Below, one piece after another: positions 18,090 through 27,001 of a DNA stretch of 64,000 nt. Below the pieces are notes generated by a model. The model worked only from the letters and a program-made list of their open reading frames with translations. It did not search any database and was not told the DNA's origin. The position numbers were made by a program, and so were the translations under genes. Origin of the DNA: JBEKYD01 sp052148435 (GTDB lineage Bacteria > Acidobacteriota > Terriglobia > Bryobacterales > Bryobacteraceae); assembly GCA_052148435.1 (NCBI GenBank), contig JBKQIF010000031.1, positions 62,001-126,000 on the forward strand. The letters are read 5' to 3'. Positions within the stretch are counted from its first letter, which is position 1, and every line of letters begins with the position of its first letter.

Positions 18090-19781
18090 TTGTCCAAGCC
18101 CGCCGCCCCCTCGGTTCCCTTCGCTCGTTGGGCTACACCGGTTCTGCTGGCGCTGTCAGCCCTGTTCCTGATCGGCTTGTTCTCCACCGAGTTCGCCGAT
18201 ACCGACGCCTGGTGGCACCTGGCCAGCGGCCGCTTTATCGCCACCCAGCACCGGCTGCCCGATCCCGATCCGTTTGCCTTCACGACTTCCACCGCGCCCC
18301 CCGCCTACCCCGGTGAGGGCTCCGTGCGGCACTTCAACCTCACCCATGAGTGGCTGGCGCAGCTCGTCTGGTACGGCATTCAGTTGGCGGGCGGGTTCGT
18401 GGGCCTGGTGCTGTGGAAAGCGCTGCTGTTGGCCGCGACATGCGCTTTGGCCGGTTGGGTTGCCGGACGCCGCCGGGGCTCGCTGCTATGGGGTGTAGCC
18501 GCAGCCTTGGCTGCTGCCTCGCTGGCCATTGAGTTCGCCCACGACCGGCCCTCCATTCTGAGCTACTTTTTTGTCGCGCTGTGGATCGCGCTCTTCGAGG
18601 ACCGGCGCCGTCTCTGGCTGCTCCCTCCGCTGGCCCTGGTTTGGGCCAACTGTCATGGCGGGTTCTTCCTGGGCTGGGTGGTGGCCGGCGCATACGCCGC
18701 CGAGGCCCTTGTGCGCCGCGCCCCGGACGCCCGCCGGCTGCTGGCCTGGAGCGCCGCCGCAGTGCTGGCTTCGGCCCTCAATCCCAACGGGTATTTCGCC
18801 GTGGCCGCCCTCTTCCGCTATCGCCAGAGCACGCTGCAATCGAGCCTCATCGAATGGTCGCGACCAAGCCTGTGGGGTTCGCCCTATGCCTTCGATCTGC
18901 TGCTCTACGGCGCCGCCGCGGTGCTCGCGCTCGCCTGGCGCAAGGTCAGACCCGCCGATTGGATTCTGTTCGCGGCCTTCGCCGCCGCCTCGCTCATCGC
19001 CTTCCGCAATGAAATGCTGGTGGGGGTGGTCGCGCCGATCCTGCTGGCGACTTATTTCCCCGCAAGACCCGGCAAGTCAAGCCGTTCCCCCCGGCTCGCG
19101 ACCTTTGCCGCCATGGCCCTGGTGGCCGCCGGAATCGTCGCGGGCTGCGCCCAGGGCCGATTCTTCCAGTTGCGGGCCGCCGAATGGCGATTCCCCTCCG
19201 GCGCCGCCACCTTTCTTAGCCAATCCGGAATCCGCGCGCCGCTGTTCAACACCTATGAAGACGGCGGCTATCTCATCTGGCGGGGCGCGCGGGTTTTCAT
19301 CGACGGGCGCGCCCTGAGCGAAACCGTCTTCCAGGATTACCGCCTGATCCTAGGCACGCCGCCGGGCGATCAGCGCCGCGCCGAAACCCTCCGCCGTTAC
19401 GGCATCGGCGCCATCCTCGTCAACGGCTTCGAGTATAACTCCGGCGTGCTCTATCCGCTGCTCCTCGATTTGGCGCAGTCTTCCACGGGCGAATGGAAAC
19501 TGGTCTATGACGATGCCTCCGCGCTGGTCTTCGTCCGCGACGCTCCGGCCGGTGTCTCCGTGCTCGATTCGCGCCGCGTGTTCTCGCACCTCGAAGACGA
19601 GTGCCGCATGCACGTCGAAGGCGACCCCGGTCTCTCGCTCTGCGCGCGCACTCTCGGCGACCTGTACCTGCGCTCCGGCGACAACCGGCGCGCGCGCCAA
19701 TGGCTGGGCTTCTATCTCGATCACCCCTACGGCGACGACCCCGGCGCCCGTCGCGCCTATTTGCAGTTACTGGGGCGGTAG
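18090..19781 (+). CDS. Multi-spanning membrane protein of unknown function
   Basis: 563 aa with a start at TTG 18090. Roughly ten hydrophobic helices fill the first 350 residues; early motifs DTDAWWHLASGRFI and DPFAFTT, with an acidic pair just after the first helix, are typical of the GT-C/oligosaccharyltransferase-like membrane proteins (first loop with D-x-D). The C-terminal 200 residues are soluble: FNTYEDGGYLIWRG and VFIDGRA, then a short TPR-like end (LGDLYLRSGDNRRARQWL). No substrate can be assigned. An imperfect palindromic repeat follows its stop. Confidence 0.7.
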   Translation: MSKPAAPSVPFARWATPVLLALSALFLIGLFSTEFADTDAWWHLASGRFIATQHRLPDPDPFAFTTSTAPPAYPGEGSVRHFNLTHEWLAQLVWYGIQLAGGFVGLVLWKALLLAATCALAGWVAGRRRGSLLWGVAAALAAASLAIEFAHDRPSILSYFFVALWIALFEDRRRLWLLPPLALVWANCHGGFFLGWVVAGAYAAEALVRRAPDARRLLAWSAAAVLASALNPNGYFAVAALFRYRQSTLQSSLIEWSRPSLWGSPYAFDLLLYGAAAVLALAWRKVRPADWILFAAFAAASLIAFRNEMLVGVVAPILLATYFPARPGKSSRSPRLATFAAMALVAAGIVAGCAQGRFFQLRAAEWRFPSGAATFLSQSGIRAPLFNTYEDGGYLIWRGARVFIDGRALSETVFQDYRLILGTPPGDQRRAETLRRYGIGAILVNGFEYNSGVLYPLLLDLAQSSTGEWKLVYDDASALVFVRDAPAGVSVLDSRRVFSHLEDECRMHVEGDPGLSLCARTLGDLYLRSGDNRRARQWLGFYLDHPYGDDPGARRAYLQLLGR

Positions 19782-19790
19782 GTACGGCAA

Positions 19791-19856
19791 GCTTTCAGCA
19801 ACCAGCTATCAGCCGCCGCGGTTTAGCCGAAGGCTGACCGCCGACTGCTGACAGCT
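19791..19856. repeat. Imperfect palindromic repeat (AGCTGA/TCAGCT family)
   Basis: Imperfect inverted repeat between the convergent membrane-protein and LysE genes: the left arm starts AAGCTTTCAGCA, the right arm ends TGCTGACAGCTT, about 26 bases each around a short centre. A half-copy (GATAGCTGACCGCTGAAAGC) lies at 30138-30157 just before the permease gene. Probably doubles as a transcription end. Confidence 0.5.
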
Positions 19857-19860
19857 TCCT

Positions 19861-20490
19861 TCAACCCCGGCTCTTGAGCCAGCCCGAGACAAACGTGATT
19901 ACCCCGAATCCGCCGATGGCCAAAGCCGCCGCCCGATTCATCCACCTCATGCGCGATTCGTCAAAACGGTCCCGCAGGCGCTGGGCCGAACTCACAAGCA
20001 AGATCCACCACGCCATCGAGCCCGAAAAAATGCCGGCCACCACCAGCGCCGTGACCGGATGGTCACCAGGCGCCGCGGTGCCCAGCGCCGCCAGCACCGC
20101 GAGAAACGAAAGAATGGTGGTGGGATTGGCCAGGGTCAACAGAAACGCCGAAGCGAAATCGGTACGCCCTTCTTGATCGGCACCGCTGCCGCTCATGCCG
20201 GTGGCCGGCCGCAGCCAATAACGAATTCCGAGCCCGATCAGCAGCAGCCCGCCAATGAGCTTGATCGGGGCTTCTTCGGCGCGCAGGAATTGGATCACGA
20301 CGCGCACGCTGAAAGCCGCGATGCCGCCATAGGACGCGTCCGCCGCGGCCGCACCGAAGCCCGAAACCAGCCCGGACTTCCAGCCCTTGGACAAGGTTCG
20401 ACGCAGGCATAGAACGTTCACCGGCCCTACCGGCGCGGCGATCACCAGCCCGGCGAGCAAACCTTTCCACAACGCTTCCAGGCCGGTCAT
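19861..20490 (-). CDS. LysE-family translocator
   Basis: Inner-membrane exporter of the LysE/RhtB family, 209 aa, usual length, with about six hydrophobic helices. The N-terminal signature GLVIAAPVGPVNVLCLRR (residues 11-28) with the conserved PxGP is present, and NPTTILSF (about 135) is the second family motif. These carriers export amino acids or their derivatives. The ATG at 20490 matches the family N-terminus; the frame is open 12 codons further, into the palindromic repeat, which is unlikely to be coding. Same strand as the E2 gene, but separated by that repeat. Confidence 0.86.
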   Translation of the reverse strand: MTGLEALWKGLLAGLVIAAPVGPVNVLCLRRTLSKGWKSGLVSGFGAAAADASYGGIAAFSVRVVIQFLRAEEAPIKLIGGLLLIGLGIRYWLRPATGMSGSGADQEGRTDFASAFLLTLANPTTILSFLAVLAALGTAAPGDHPVTALVVAGIFSGSMAWWILLVSSAQRLRDRFDESRMRWMNRAAALAIGGFGVITFVSGWLKSRG

Positions 20491-20508
20491 AGCAGGCCCG
20501 GAAAACCG

Positions 20509-20580
20509 ATAGCCACCGAGGAACACCGAGGAACACCGATAAAGCGAGCAAGGGATTTATGGGTGTTCATCGGTGGCTAT
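20509..20580. repeat. Inverted repeat with CACCGAGGAACACCGA core
   Basis: Outer 11-bp perfect arms ATAGCCACCGA (20509-20519) and TCGGTGGCTAT (20570-20580), with inner GAACACC/GGTGTTC pairing. The CCGAGGAACACCGA core is a tandem half-repeat. It sits between the E2 gene stop and the LysE gene start; similar CACCGATGAACACCGA-type elements are scattered in many environmental genomes. May end transcription of the lpd-lipB-E2 operon. Confidence 0.6.
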
Positions 20581-20597
20581 GATTTTACGCTGGGCAG

Positions 20598-21890
20598 TTA
20601 GACGACTTCTTCGGCCCAGTCCTGCAGCACGTTCTTGATCTTGCCGACGAACTGATCGGCCAGCGCGCCATCGACCAGGCGATGATCGAAGCTGAGCGAG
20701 AGATGGCAGATGGAACGGATGGCGATGGCGTCGTTTATCACCACCGGCGTTTTGTCCACCGTGCCCACTCCCAGGATCGCCACTTGCGGCTGGTTGATGA
20801 TCGGGGTGCCAACCAGGCTCCCGAAGCTGCCGAAGTTGGTGATGGAGAACGTGCCGCCGGCAACCTCGTCGGGCTTGAGCTGCCGCGAGCGGGCGCGTGC
20901 GGCCAGGTCGACGATCGTCCGCTGGAGGCCCAGCACGTTCTTTTCGTCGGCGTTGCGGATCACCGGCACAATGAGACCGTTCTCCAGGGCCACGGCGATG
21001 CCGATATTGACCTCGTTATGGTAGAGGATGTTGGTGCCGTCGAGCGAGGCGTTGAGCAGAGGGAAGTGGCGCAGCGCCACCGCCGCGGCGCGGGTGACGA
21101 ACGGCAGGTAAGTCAGCGGCAAGCCGTAGTTCGCCTGGAAAGTGGCCTTGCTGCGGTCGCGCACTTTGGCGACCTCGGTCATATCCACGCGATGAATGGT
21201 GGTGACGTGAGCCGAAGTGCGCTTGGAGAGCACCATGTGCTCGGCGATCTTGATGCGCATGGCGCTGAGCGGCTCGACGCGGGTTTTGGCCGTTCCCGGA
21301 GGCGGCAAAGGCGGCAGGGATTGGGGCACGGGCGCCGCCGGCGCGGCAGCCACCGGAGCCGGAGCGGGCGGAGCGGCTGCTGGCGCCGGCGCGGATTGCG
21401 CGAGGTAGGCTTCCACGTCCTGTTTGGTGACGCGTCCGCCGGCGCCGGTCCCTTTCACCCCGCTCAGATCGATATTGTGCTCGCGCGCCATTTTGCGCAC
21501 CAACGGCGAAATCGGGCCGGCCGTCTCGGAACCCGGCGCGGCGGCTTCCACCACCGGCGCGGGCGGAGGAGGCGGCGGCGCCGCTGCAGCCGGAGCGGGT
21601 GGCGCGGCCGGCGCCGGTGTGGGAGCCTGGGCTGCCGGCGCGGCGGCTGCCGTGCCGCCTTCCTCAATGCGCGCCACCACGGTGTTGATGCCGACCGTCT
21701 TCCCTTCCTCGACCAGAACTTCGCTCACCACGCCGGCCGCGGGCGAGGGGATCTCCGTATCCACCTTATCGGTGGAGATCTCAAACAACGGCTCGTCGCG
21801 CTCCACGCGCTGGCCCGGCTTCTTCAGCCACTTGGTGAGGGTGCCTTCGACAATGCTTTCGCCCATTTGGGGCATCACGACGTCAGTCAT
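20598..21890 (-). CDS. 2-oxo-acid dehydrogenase E2 component (dihydrolipoyl acyltransferase)
   Basis: Core of a lipoate-dependent 2-oxo-acid dehydrogenase, 430 aa. The N-terminal lipoyl domain (1-77) carries the lipoylated lysine in STDKVDTE (about 43). A long Ala/Pro linker (78-125) follows, then the peripheral subunit-binding domain with SPLVRKMAREHNIDL and GGRVTKQDVEAYL (about 128-165), a second Ala/Pro linker, and the catalytic domain from about 205 with the active-site DHRLVDG near the end. The domain plan fits branched-chain or 2-oxoglutarate/pyruvate E2; which acid is not decided by sequence. Last gene of lpd-lipB-E2, overlapping lipB by 8 bases; no E1 is in the window. Confidence 0.92.
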   Translation of the reverse strand: MTDVVMPQMGESIVEGTLTKWLKKPGQRVERDEPLFEISTDKVDTEIPSPAAGVVSEVLVEEGKTVGINTVVARIEEGGTAAAAPAAQAPTPAPAAPPAPAAAAPPPPPPAPVVEAAAPGSETAGPISPLVRKMAREHNIDLSGVKGTGAGGRVTKQDVEAYLAQSAPAPAAAPPAPAPVAAAPAAPVPQSLPPLPPPGTAKTRVEPLSAMRIKIAEHMVLSKRTSAHVTTIHRVDMTEVAKVRDRSKATFQANYGLPLTYLPFVTRAAAVALRHFPLLNASLDGTNILYHNEVNIGIAVALENGLIVPVIRNADEKNVLGLQRTIVDLAARARSRQLKPDEVAGGTFSITNFGSFGSLVGTPIINQPQVAILGVGTVDKTPVVINDAIAIRSICHLSLSFDHRLVDGALADQFVGKIKNVLQDWAEEVV

Positions 21891-22545
21891 AAATGAGTTC
21901 CGTTATCTCGCAATCGAATATGCGGCCGAAATGCCCGGCCAGCCTGCGTCCCACCTCTTCCAGGTTTGCGCGAACGCCGAGCGCGGCCATGGAGGTCACC
22001 GGCTTGGTCAATCCGCAGGGAACGATGTACTGAAAATAGTGTAAGTCGGTGGAGACGTTCAGGGCGAAACCGTGCGAAGTTACCCACCGGCTCAAGTGTA
22101 CTCCGATGGCGGCGATCTTGCTCCCGCCCACCCAGACTCCGGTCAGCTTGGGGATGCGTCCGGCCTCGATGCCGTAGCCGGCCAGGGTGTCGATGATGGT
22201 CTGCTCCACCGCACGCACGTAGGCCCCCACGTCGCGTTTCCACTCCTTGAGGTCGAGAATCGGATAACCGACCAGTTGACCCGGCCCGTGATAGGTGACG
22301 TCGCCGCCCCGGTCGGTGGGGAAAAAACCAATGCCGGCGCGTTCCAGAATCTCGTTCCCGGCCAGCAGGTTTTCCAGGTGCCCGTTGCGGCCCAGAGTGA
22401 TGACGTGGGGGTGTTCGAGCAGCAGCAGCCGGTCCACGCCCTCGCCGCGTTTGCGCTCTTCGGCGAGCTGCTGTTGCAGCACCAGAGCTTCGGCGTAGCC
22501 GATCCGGCCCAGTTCGCGCACTTCGCACCGGCGCCGGTCAGGCAT
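21883..22545 (-). CDS. lipB: Octanoyl-[acyl-carrier-protein]-protein N-octanoyltransferase LipB
   Basis: Transfers octanoate from acyl-carrier protein to the lipoyl-domain lysine, the first step of lipoate assembly. 220 aa, full length. Visible family signatures: RGGDVTYHGPGQLVGYP (79-95), the catalytic lysine SKIAAIG (Lys143) and catalytic cysteine in VPCGLTKPVTSM (Cys177). It lies between lpd and the E2 gene with 8-base overlaps on both sides, so the E2 and the enzyme that modifies it are made together. LipA (lipoyl synthase) is not in the window. Confidence 0.95.
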   Translation of the reverse strand: MPDRRRCEVRELGRIGYAEALVLQQQLAEERKRGEGVDRLLLLEHPHVITLGRNGHLENLLAGNEILERAGIGFFPTDRGGDVTYHGPGQLVGYPILDLKEWKRDVGAYVRAVEQTIIDTLAGYGIEAGRIPKLTGVWVGGSKIAAIGVHLSRWVTSHGFALNVSTDLHYFQYIVPCGLTKPVTSMAALGVRANLEEVGRRLAGHFGRIFDCEITELIYD

Positions 22546-23941
22546 TGATGGAGAGCCCGTAGACGGCGTTGAAAGCTTCGCCCACCGCTTCGTACAGGGT
22601 GGGGTGGGCGTGAATGGTCTGCATCATGACGTCCACGGTGGCTTCAGCTTCCATGGCCGCCACCGCCTCGGCAATCAGCTCGAAACCCTCCGGGCCGATG
22701 ATGTGAACCCCCAGAATCTCGCCGTAGGTTTCCTCCGCCACCACTTTGACGAAGCCCTCGTGGTGACCCAGGATGGTGGCGCGGCTGTTACCGGCGAAGG
22801 GGAAGCGGCCGACTTTCACCTTGTAGCCCTCGGCCTTGGCCTGGGCCTCGGTCAGGCCCACGCTGCCGATGCCAGGCTCGGTGTAGGTGCAGCCGGGAAT
22901 GCGGCGCTTGTCGATGGGCACGGCCGGTTTGCCGGCCATATGCGCCACCGCGATCATGCCTTCGCGGGTGGCCACGTGGGCCAGTTGGGGCGTGCCGGCC
23001 ACCACGTCGCCGATGGCGTAGACGCCCGGCTCGGCGGTGCGCTGGTTGGCGTCCGCCTTGATGAATCCGCGGTCCAGCTCGACTTTGGTGTTCTCCAGGC
23101 CGATGTTTTCAGTATTGGGCTTGCGGCCCACCGCGACCAGCAGCTTTTCGGCTTCGAGCGTCTGCTGCTTGCCGTCTTTCAGGGTGACGCGCAGCTTCAC
23201 CCCCTGGCCGGTTTTTTCCACCTGCTCGACGCGCGCCCCGGTTTCGACGCGAATGCCCTGCTTGCGGAAGTTGCGCTCCAGCTCCTTCGAAATGTCTTCG
23301 TCCTCCACCGGCACAATGCGCGGCAGCATTTCGAGCACCGTCACGTCGGTTCCGAAGCGCTTAAAGATGGAAGCGAATTCCACCCCCACCGCTCCCGCGC
23401 CGATGACGATGAGGCTTTTCGGCACCGCCGTCAGGTTCAGGATTTCGACGTTGGTGAGGATGAATTCGGGGTCGGGCTCAAGGCCGGGCAGCATGCGCGC
23501 CTCCGAACCCGTGGCGACGATGATGTTTTTCGCTTCGAGCGTCTGGGTGCCGCTATCCGACTTCACTTCCACCTTGCCGTTGCCCTGGAGCGTGGCATAG
23601 CCCGAAAGGCGCTCCACCTTGGCGCGTTTCAGCAGCAGGCCCACGCCGCTGGCGTGCTTGTTGACGATGCCATCCTTGCGGTCCTTGACCTTGGGATAAT
23701 CAAGACGCGGGTTCTCGCAATGGATTCCTTCTTTTTCGCAATGCACGAAGCGGTCCCAGACGTCGGCTGTCTGCAGAAGGCTCTTGGTGGGGATGCATCC
23801 CACCAGCAGGCAGGTGCCGCCGAGCTTCGCCTGTTTCTCGACGAGTACGGTCTTCAATCCGAATTGGCCGGCGCGTATGGCAGCGGAGTAGCCGCCGGGA
23901 CCACTCCCGATCACAATCAAGTCGTAGGTCACTTTTTTCAT
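22538..23941 (-). CDS. lpdA: Dihydrolipoyl dehydrogenase (E3)
   Basis: FAD-dependent E3 subunit that reoxidises dihydrolipoamide with NAD+, 467 aa. FAD-binding GSGPGGYSAA (about 12-21), redox-active disulfide in GGTCLLVGCIPTK (about 37-49), NAD-binding GAGAVGVEFAS (about 180), and the C-terminal HAHPTLYEAVGEA with the active-site His-Glu pair. I chose ATG 23941 because AAGGAGG lies 9 bases before it and the next residues (MKKVTYDLIVIG) match the family; an upstream in-frame ATG at 23965 is less likely. First gene of lpd-lipB-E2. Confidence 0.95.
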   Translation of the reverse strand: MKKVTYDLIVIGSGPGGYSAAIRAGQFGLKTVLVEKQAKLGGTCLLVGCIPTKSLLQTADVWDRFVHCEKEGIHCENPRLDYPKVKDRKDGIVNKHASGVGLLLKRAKVERLSGYATLQGNGKVEVKSDSGTQTLEAKNIIVATGSEARMLPGLEPDPEFILTNVEILNLTAVPKSLIVIGAGAVGVEFASIFKRFGTDVTVLEMLPRIVPVEDEDISKELERNFRKQGIRVETGARVEQVEKTGQGVKLRVTLKDGKQQTLEAEKLLVAVGRKPNTENIGLENTKVELDRGFIKADANQRTAEPGVYAIGDVVAGTPQLAHVATREGMIAVAHMAGKPAVPIDKRRIPGCTYTEPGIGSVGLTEAQAKAEGYKVKVGRFPFAGNSRATILGHHEGFVKVVAEETYGEILGVHIIGPEGFELIAEAVAAMEAEATVDVMMQTIHAHPTLYEAVGEAFNAVYGLSINA

Positions 23942-23988
23942 TGTACCCGCCTCCTTGGCATGCATGCGTCCAACATGCGAATAGCAAG

Positions 23989-25314
23989 ATGAAGCGGCTC
24001 TGTATATTATGGATGGCGGCAGCCTTGCCGGGCTTCACGCAAGCCGGCGGGGCGCCGGCGCAGAAGAAATCCGCGGCGGGCGCACAGCGTTGGCCCATCG
24101 AAAGCCTCAGCGTGGAAGGCACGCGGATTTATACGGCGAAACAGGTGCTGGCCATCGCCGGGTTGAAAATGGGGCAGGTGGCCGGCAAGCCGGAATTCGA
24201 GGCCGCGCGCGACCGGTTGGTGGCCACCGGCGCATTTCAGACCGTGGGTTACCAATTCAAGCGGGCGGCCGACGGCAAGGGCTACACCGCGGTCTTTCAG
24301 GTGGCCGAGTTCGAGCAATGCTACCCGGTGGAATTCGAGCAGTTGCACGTCTCCGAGAAAGATCTTCGCGAGGACCTGGCCGCCCGCGATCCGCTATTCT
24401 CCTCCGACCGCCTGCCCGCCGCGCAGCCGGTCTTCGATCGCTACTCCAAATGGATTCAGGATTTCCTGGCCGCGCACGGGCAGAACGAGAAAATCACGGG
24501 CTCGGTGGTCAAGACCGTGACCAACGAGTTCGCCATCGTCTTTCAACCGGCGCGAAACCTGCCGCCGGTGGCGCTGGTCACCTTCCGCGGCAATAGCGTG
24601 ATCCCCAACGAAGTGCTGCACGACGCCATTTCGCTGGCGGCCATCGGCACGCCCTATACCGAGGATCGTTTTCGCGAAATTCTGAACGCCTCCATACGGC
24701 CGCTGTATGAAGCGCGCGGCCGCTTGCGGGTGGCCTTTCGGGAGCTGCGCACCGAGCCGGCCCAAGGCGTGGCGGGTTTGCGTGTGTACGTGACGGTGGA
24801 GGAAGGCGACAGTTACACCTTGGGCAAACTCACCATCGACGGTCCTACGCCCATGAGCACCGGCGAGCTGCTGCGCACGGCCAATATCAAGACTGGCGAC
24901 ATAGCCGATTTCGAACGCGTCAACCAGGGCCTGGAGGCCATGCGCAAGGCCGTGCGCACGAACGGTTACCTCGAAGCCCGCGCCGTGGCCGACCGTAAGA
25001 TCGACGATGGCAATAAGACCGTGGACGTGACCGTGCGCTTCGAATCGGGCCCGCAATATCACATGGGCAAGCTGACCGTAGCCGGCCTCGACCTGGAAGG
25101 CGAAAACGAAATCCTGCGCATGTGGATCATGAAGACCGGGCGCCCGTTCAATCCCGATTACCCCGACTATTTCCTGGACATAGTTCACAAGGAAGGCATC
25201 TTCGAGCACTTAGGCAAGACTAAGGCGAACGTGCTAGTCGATGAAAAGACTCATACGGCGGAAGTTGGGCTGGTGTTTGCGGGCGATGGGATTACTACGA
25301 AGAAGAAGCGGTGA
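23989..25314 (+). CDS. POTRA-domain protein, BamA-like but without a barrel
   Basis: Exported protein of 441 aa beginning with a signal peptide (MKRLCILWMAAALPGFTQAGG). Built from POTRA-type repeats: IESLSVEGTRIYTAKQVLAIAGLKMGQ (about 35-60), PPVALVTFRGNSVIPNEVLHDAI (about 200), and YTLGKLTIDGPTPMSTGELL (about 285); each shows the beta-alpha-alpha-beta-beta pattern. BamA and TamA carry such repeats before a C-terminal beta-barrel, but here the protein ends about 100 residues after the last clear repeat with no barrel signature. A periplasmic chaperone or partner of an outer-membrane assembly protein is likely. Its start is 47 bases from the divergent lpd start. Confidence 0.78.
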   Translation: MKRLCILWMAAALPGFTQAGGAPAQKKSAAGAQRWPIESLSVEGTRIYTAKQVLAIAGLKMGQVAGKPEFEAARDRLVATGAFQTVGYQFKRAADGKGYTAVFQVAEFEQCYPVEFEQLHVSEKDLREDLAARDPLFSSDRLPAAQPVFDRYSKWIQDFLAAHGQNEKITGSVVKTVTNEFAIVFQPARNLPPVALVTFRGNSVIPNEVLHDAISLAAIGTPYTEDRFREILNASIRPLYEARGRLRVAFRELRTEPAQGVAGLRVYVTVEEGDSYTLGKLTIDGPTPMSTGELLRTANIKTGDIADFERVNQGLEAMRKAVRTNGYLEARAVADRKIDDGNKTVDVTVRFESGPQYHMGKLTVAGLDLEGENEILRMWIMKTGRPFNPDYPDYFLDIVHKEGIFEHLGKTKANVLVDEKTHTAEVGLVFAGDGITTKKKR

Positions 25315-25328
25315 AGGGCGATGGGTTC

Positions 25329-26264
25329 TCAGGACTTCCCCGCTGCCATCCGCCGCATCAATTGTCGAACCGCTTTAGCGCGAGCGTCCCTTTCGGCCAC
25401 GTCCCCGATTGACGCGATTCTCTTGAGCAGCTCAGTGGCCGCGTGCTCGAAGACGGCTGAATCCTCGCTGATGTCAGGAGACGCAGGATTGCAGAGATCC
25501 ACGTAGCTTCTGAGGCGGAAGAAAAACTCCCGCTCCTGTTCATCACTAAGCGCCGAGATCTCACATTTATCGAAGAACCGTCGCAGGCACTTCCTGCCGT
25601 TGTCGGGCTCTCCGGGGCCGTCCTCCAGGTAGACGTCAGCCAAGTCCGACCAACACCATCGCACACCCAAGCTGGCACCCTTTCGGAGCCAACTGATCGC
25701 CTGTTCGCGATCCTTCCTACAGCCTTCTCCCCGCCGGCACATGTACGCCAATGCAAGGAAGGCTTCCGGAGCACCCAGCCTAGCCGCCTGCTCATATAGT
25801 CGGTAGGCGCGTCTTTCGTCACGGATCTCGCCCCGCCATCCGTATCTGCATTTGTCGGCTTGCCAGAGAATATCGGCCCACGGCTCGTCACCATTGGTTA
25901 GGCCATAGCCGGAATCCGGATTCGTTTCGGGCGGGCCGGCCGGCGGGGGTGCGCAACGTTGTCCGCGGGGGAAGCGATTTCGCGCCGTGAGAATGGCGTC
26001 AACCACCAAATTTAGCGGGGCATCGAAGAACTCCCGTTGCTGTGAGACCCGATGGCCTTTCGCTTCGAGATAAGCATGAACAAACTCTTCCGCAAGCGCG
26101 CTATCGTCAAAGAACGACTCATACGCGAGCACGAACGGTGTCGGCACCGCCGTGACGTTCAACTCCCGCAATCGTTCGTCGGTCGAGCGATTTGTCCTGC
26201 CAATTTTCAAGAGGCCGGGCATCGACGGGTTGATCAGGACATAAACAAATCCGGGCTCACCCAT
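25329..26264 (-). CDS. T5orf172 (GIY-YIG-like) domain fused to Sel1 repeats
   Basis: 311 aa. The N-terminus GFVYVLINPSMPGLLKIGRT followed by ERLRELNVTAVPTPF (residues 5-45) is the T5orf172/Mug113 domain, a relative of GIY-YIG nucleases found in phage and accessory proteins. A Gly/Pro linker (about 100-125) leads to Sel1-type TPR-like repeats (about 135-225: ERRAYRLYEQAARLGAPEAF, REQAISWLRKGASLG). A nuclease fold combined with protein-interaction repeats suggests an effector or defence role, but catalytic residues beyond the YV/KIGRT region cannot be confirmed. Flanked by gene-poor, less GC-rich sequence. Confidence 0.7.
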   Translation of the reverse strand: MGEPGFVYVLINPSMPGLLKIGRTNRSTDERLRELNVTAVPTPFVLAYESFFDDSALAEEFVHAYLEAKGHRVSQQREFFDAPLNLVVDAILTARNRFPRGQRCAPPPAGPPETNPDSGYGLTNGDEPWADILWQADKCRYGWRGEIRDERRAYRLYEQAARLGAPEAFLALAYMCRRGEGCRKDREQAISWLRKGASLGVRWCWSDLADVYLEDGPGEPDNGRKCLRRFFDKCEISALSDEQEREFFFRLRSYVDLCNPASPDISEDSAVFEHAATELLKRIASIGDVAERDARAKAVRQLMRRMAAGKS

Positions 26265-27001
26265 GGAAGGTCAGCGCACGTAAGTCTGCCTCAGCATTCC
26301 TGCTCGCCTGTGGGCCTTCCGGAAGCCGCCGGCGCACTCAAGGCGACGTTCATTTCTCAAGAGTACCAGATCCCAATATACGGGAGGTATGTCCTTTTCT
26401 TTGCGAAGGAATGTACGATAAAAAGAGCGCTAAGGGACGCTAGGTGAAATGTTGCAGCGTATCGAGATCGAAGGAAATTTCATGCGCGTGAACGAAGCCG
26501 CGGACGGCAGCGTTCAGATCGTCGATCATCCTGAACTAACAGTTAAGCGGTTGAGCAGCCACGTTATCGAGGTGTTCAAAGATGGCAAGTCCTTGGGATG
26601 CTTTCGAGATGAAAACGCCACATGGATTTCCAGGAAGTGCGTAACGGACGCGTAAGGAAGGCGCGGCGGGACTGGTCGAAAAACACCAGGCAAGCGGCTG
26701 CTGTCCATGGTTCACTTCTAAACGAACGCAACACCTGCAGCCAAGACCTTGACTCGGGGACTCGCTATCACGGCCAGCGGGGCCGTCTGCGGGGTTCTTC
26801 GCCAGACCATCGGTCGACGCCGCACCAGCTAGTTCATCGGGAAACTCGCCGTTCCCACGTCGTGCCACAGGATCTTGGAGCCCCGCAGCGGGACATACCT
26901 GCCAACCAGGGGCTCGAGCGGGCGGCGCCGGAGTGGTCTGAAGTTGTCCCCGCCTCCTCTCCCGTTTGACAGGACGCGGCGATATCCCTACACTGGCAGG
27001 C
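26265..27001. other. Gene-poor 0.7-kb stretch, possible mobile-element remnant
   Basis: Only a weak small ORF (26449-26655) is found. On either strand, 26640-26970 reads as long but poorly conserved-looking frames, and TGGTCTGAAGTT at 26934-26945 matches a segment at 17966-17977. No transposase motifs or terminal inverted repeats could be defined. Confidence 0.35.
26449..26655 (+). CDS. Small hypothetical protein
   Basis: Possible 68-aa protein, start ATG 26449. The sequence (QRIEIEGNFMRVNEAADG, HVIEVFKDGKSLG) has a plausible alternating beta-strand composition and is not an antisense shadow of another gene. No Shine-Dalgarno is strong, no motif is recognised, and nearby sequence looks degraded, so it may be a remnant. 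Confidence 0.3.
   Translation: MLQRIEIEGNFMRVNEAADGSVQIVDHPELTVKRLSSHVIEVFKDGKSLGCFRDENATWISRKCVTDA

Noticed and set aside
20682..21896. 404-codon plus-strand frame with Arg/Gly-rich runs
   Set aside because: Shadow of the Ala/Pro linkers of the E2 gene.
22604..23992. 462-codon plus-strand frame
   Set aside because: Antisense to lpd; composition is His/Arg/Gly-rich as expected for a GC-rich shadow frame.
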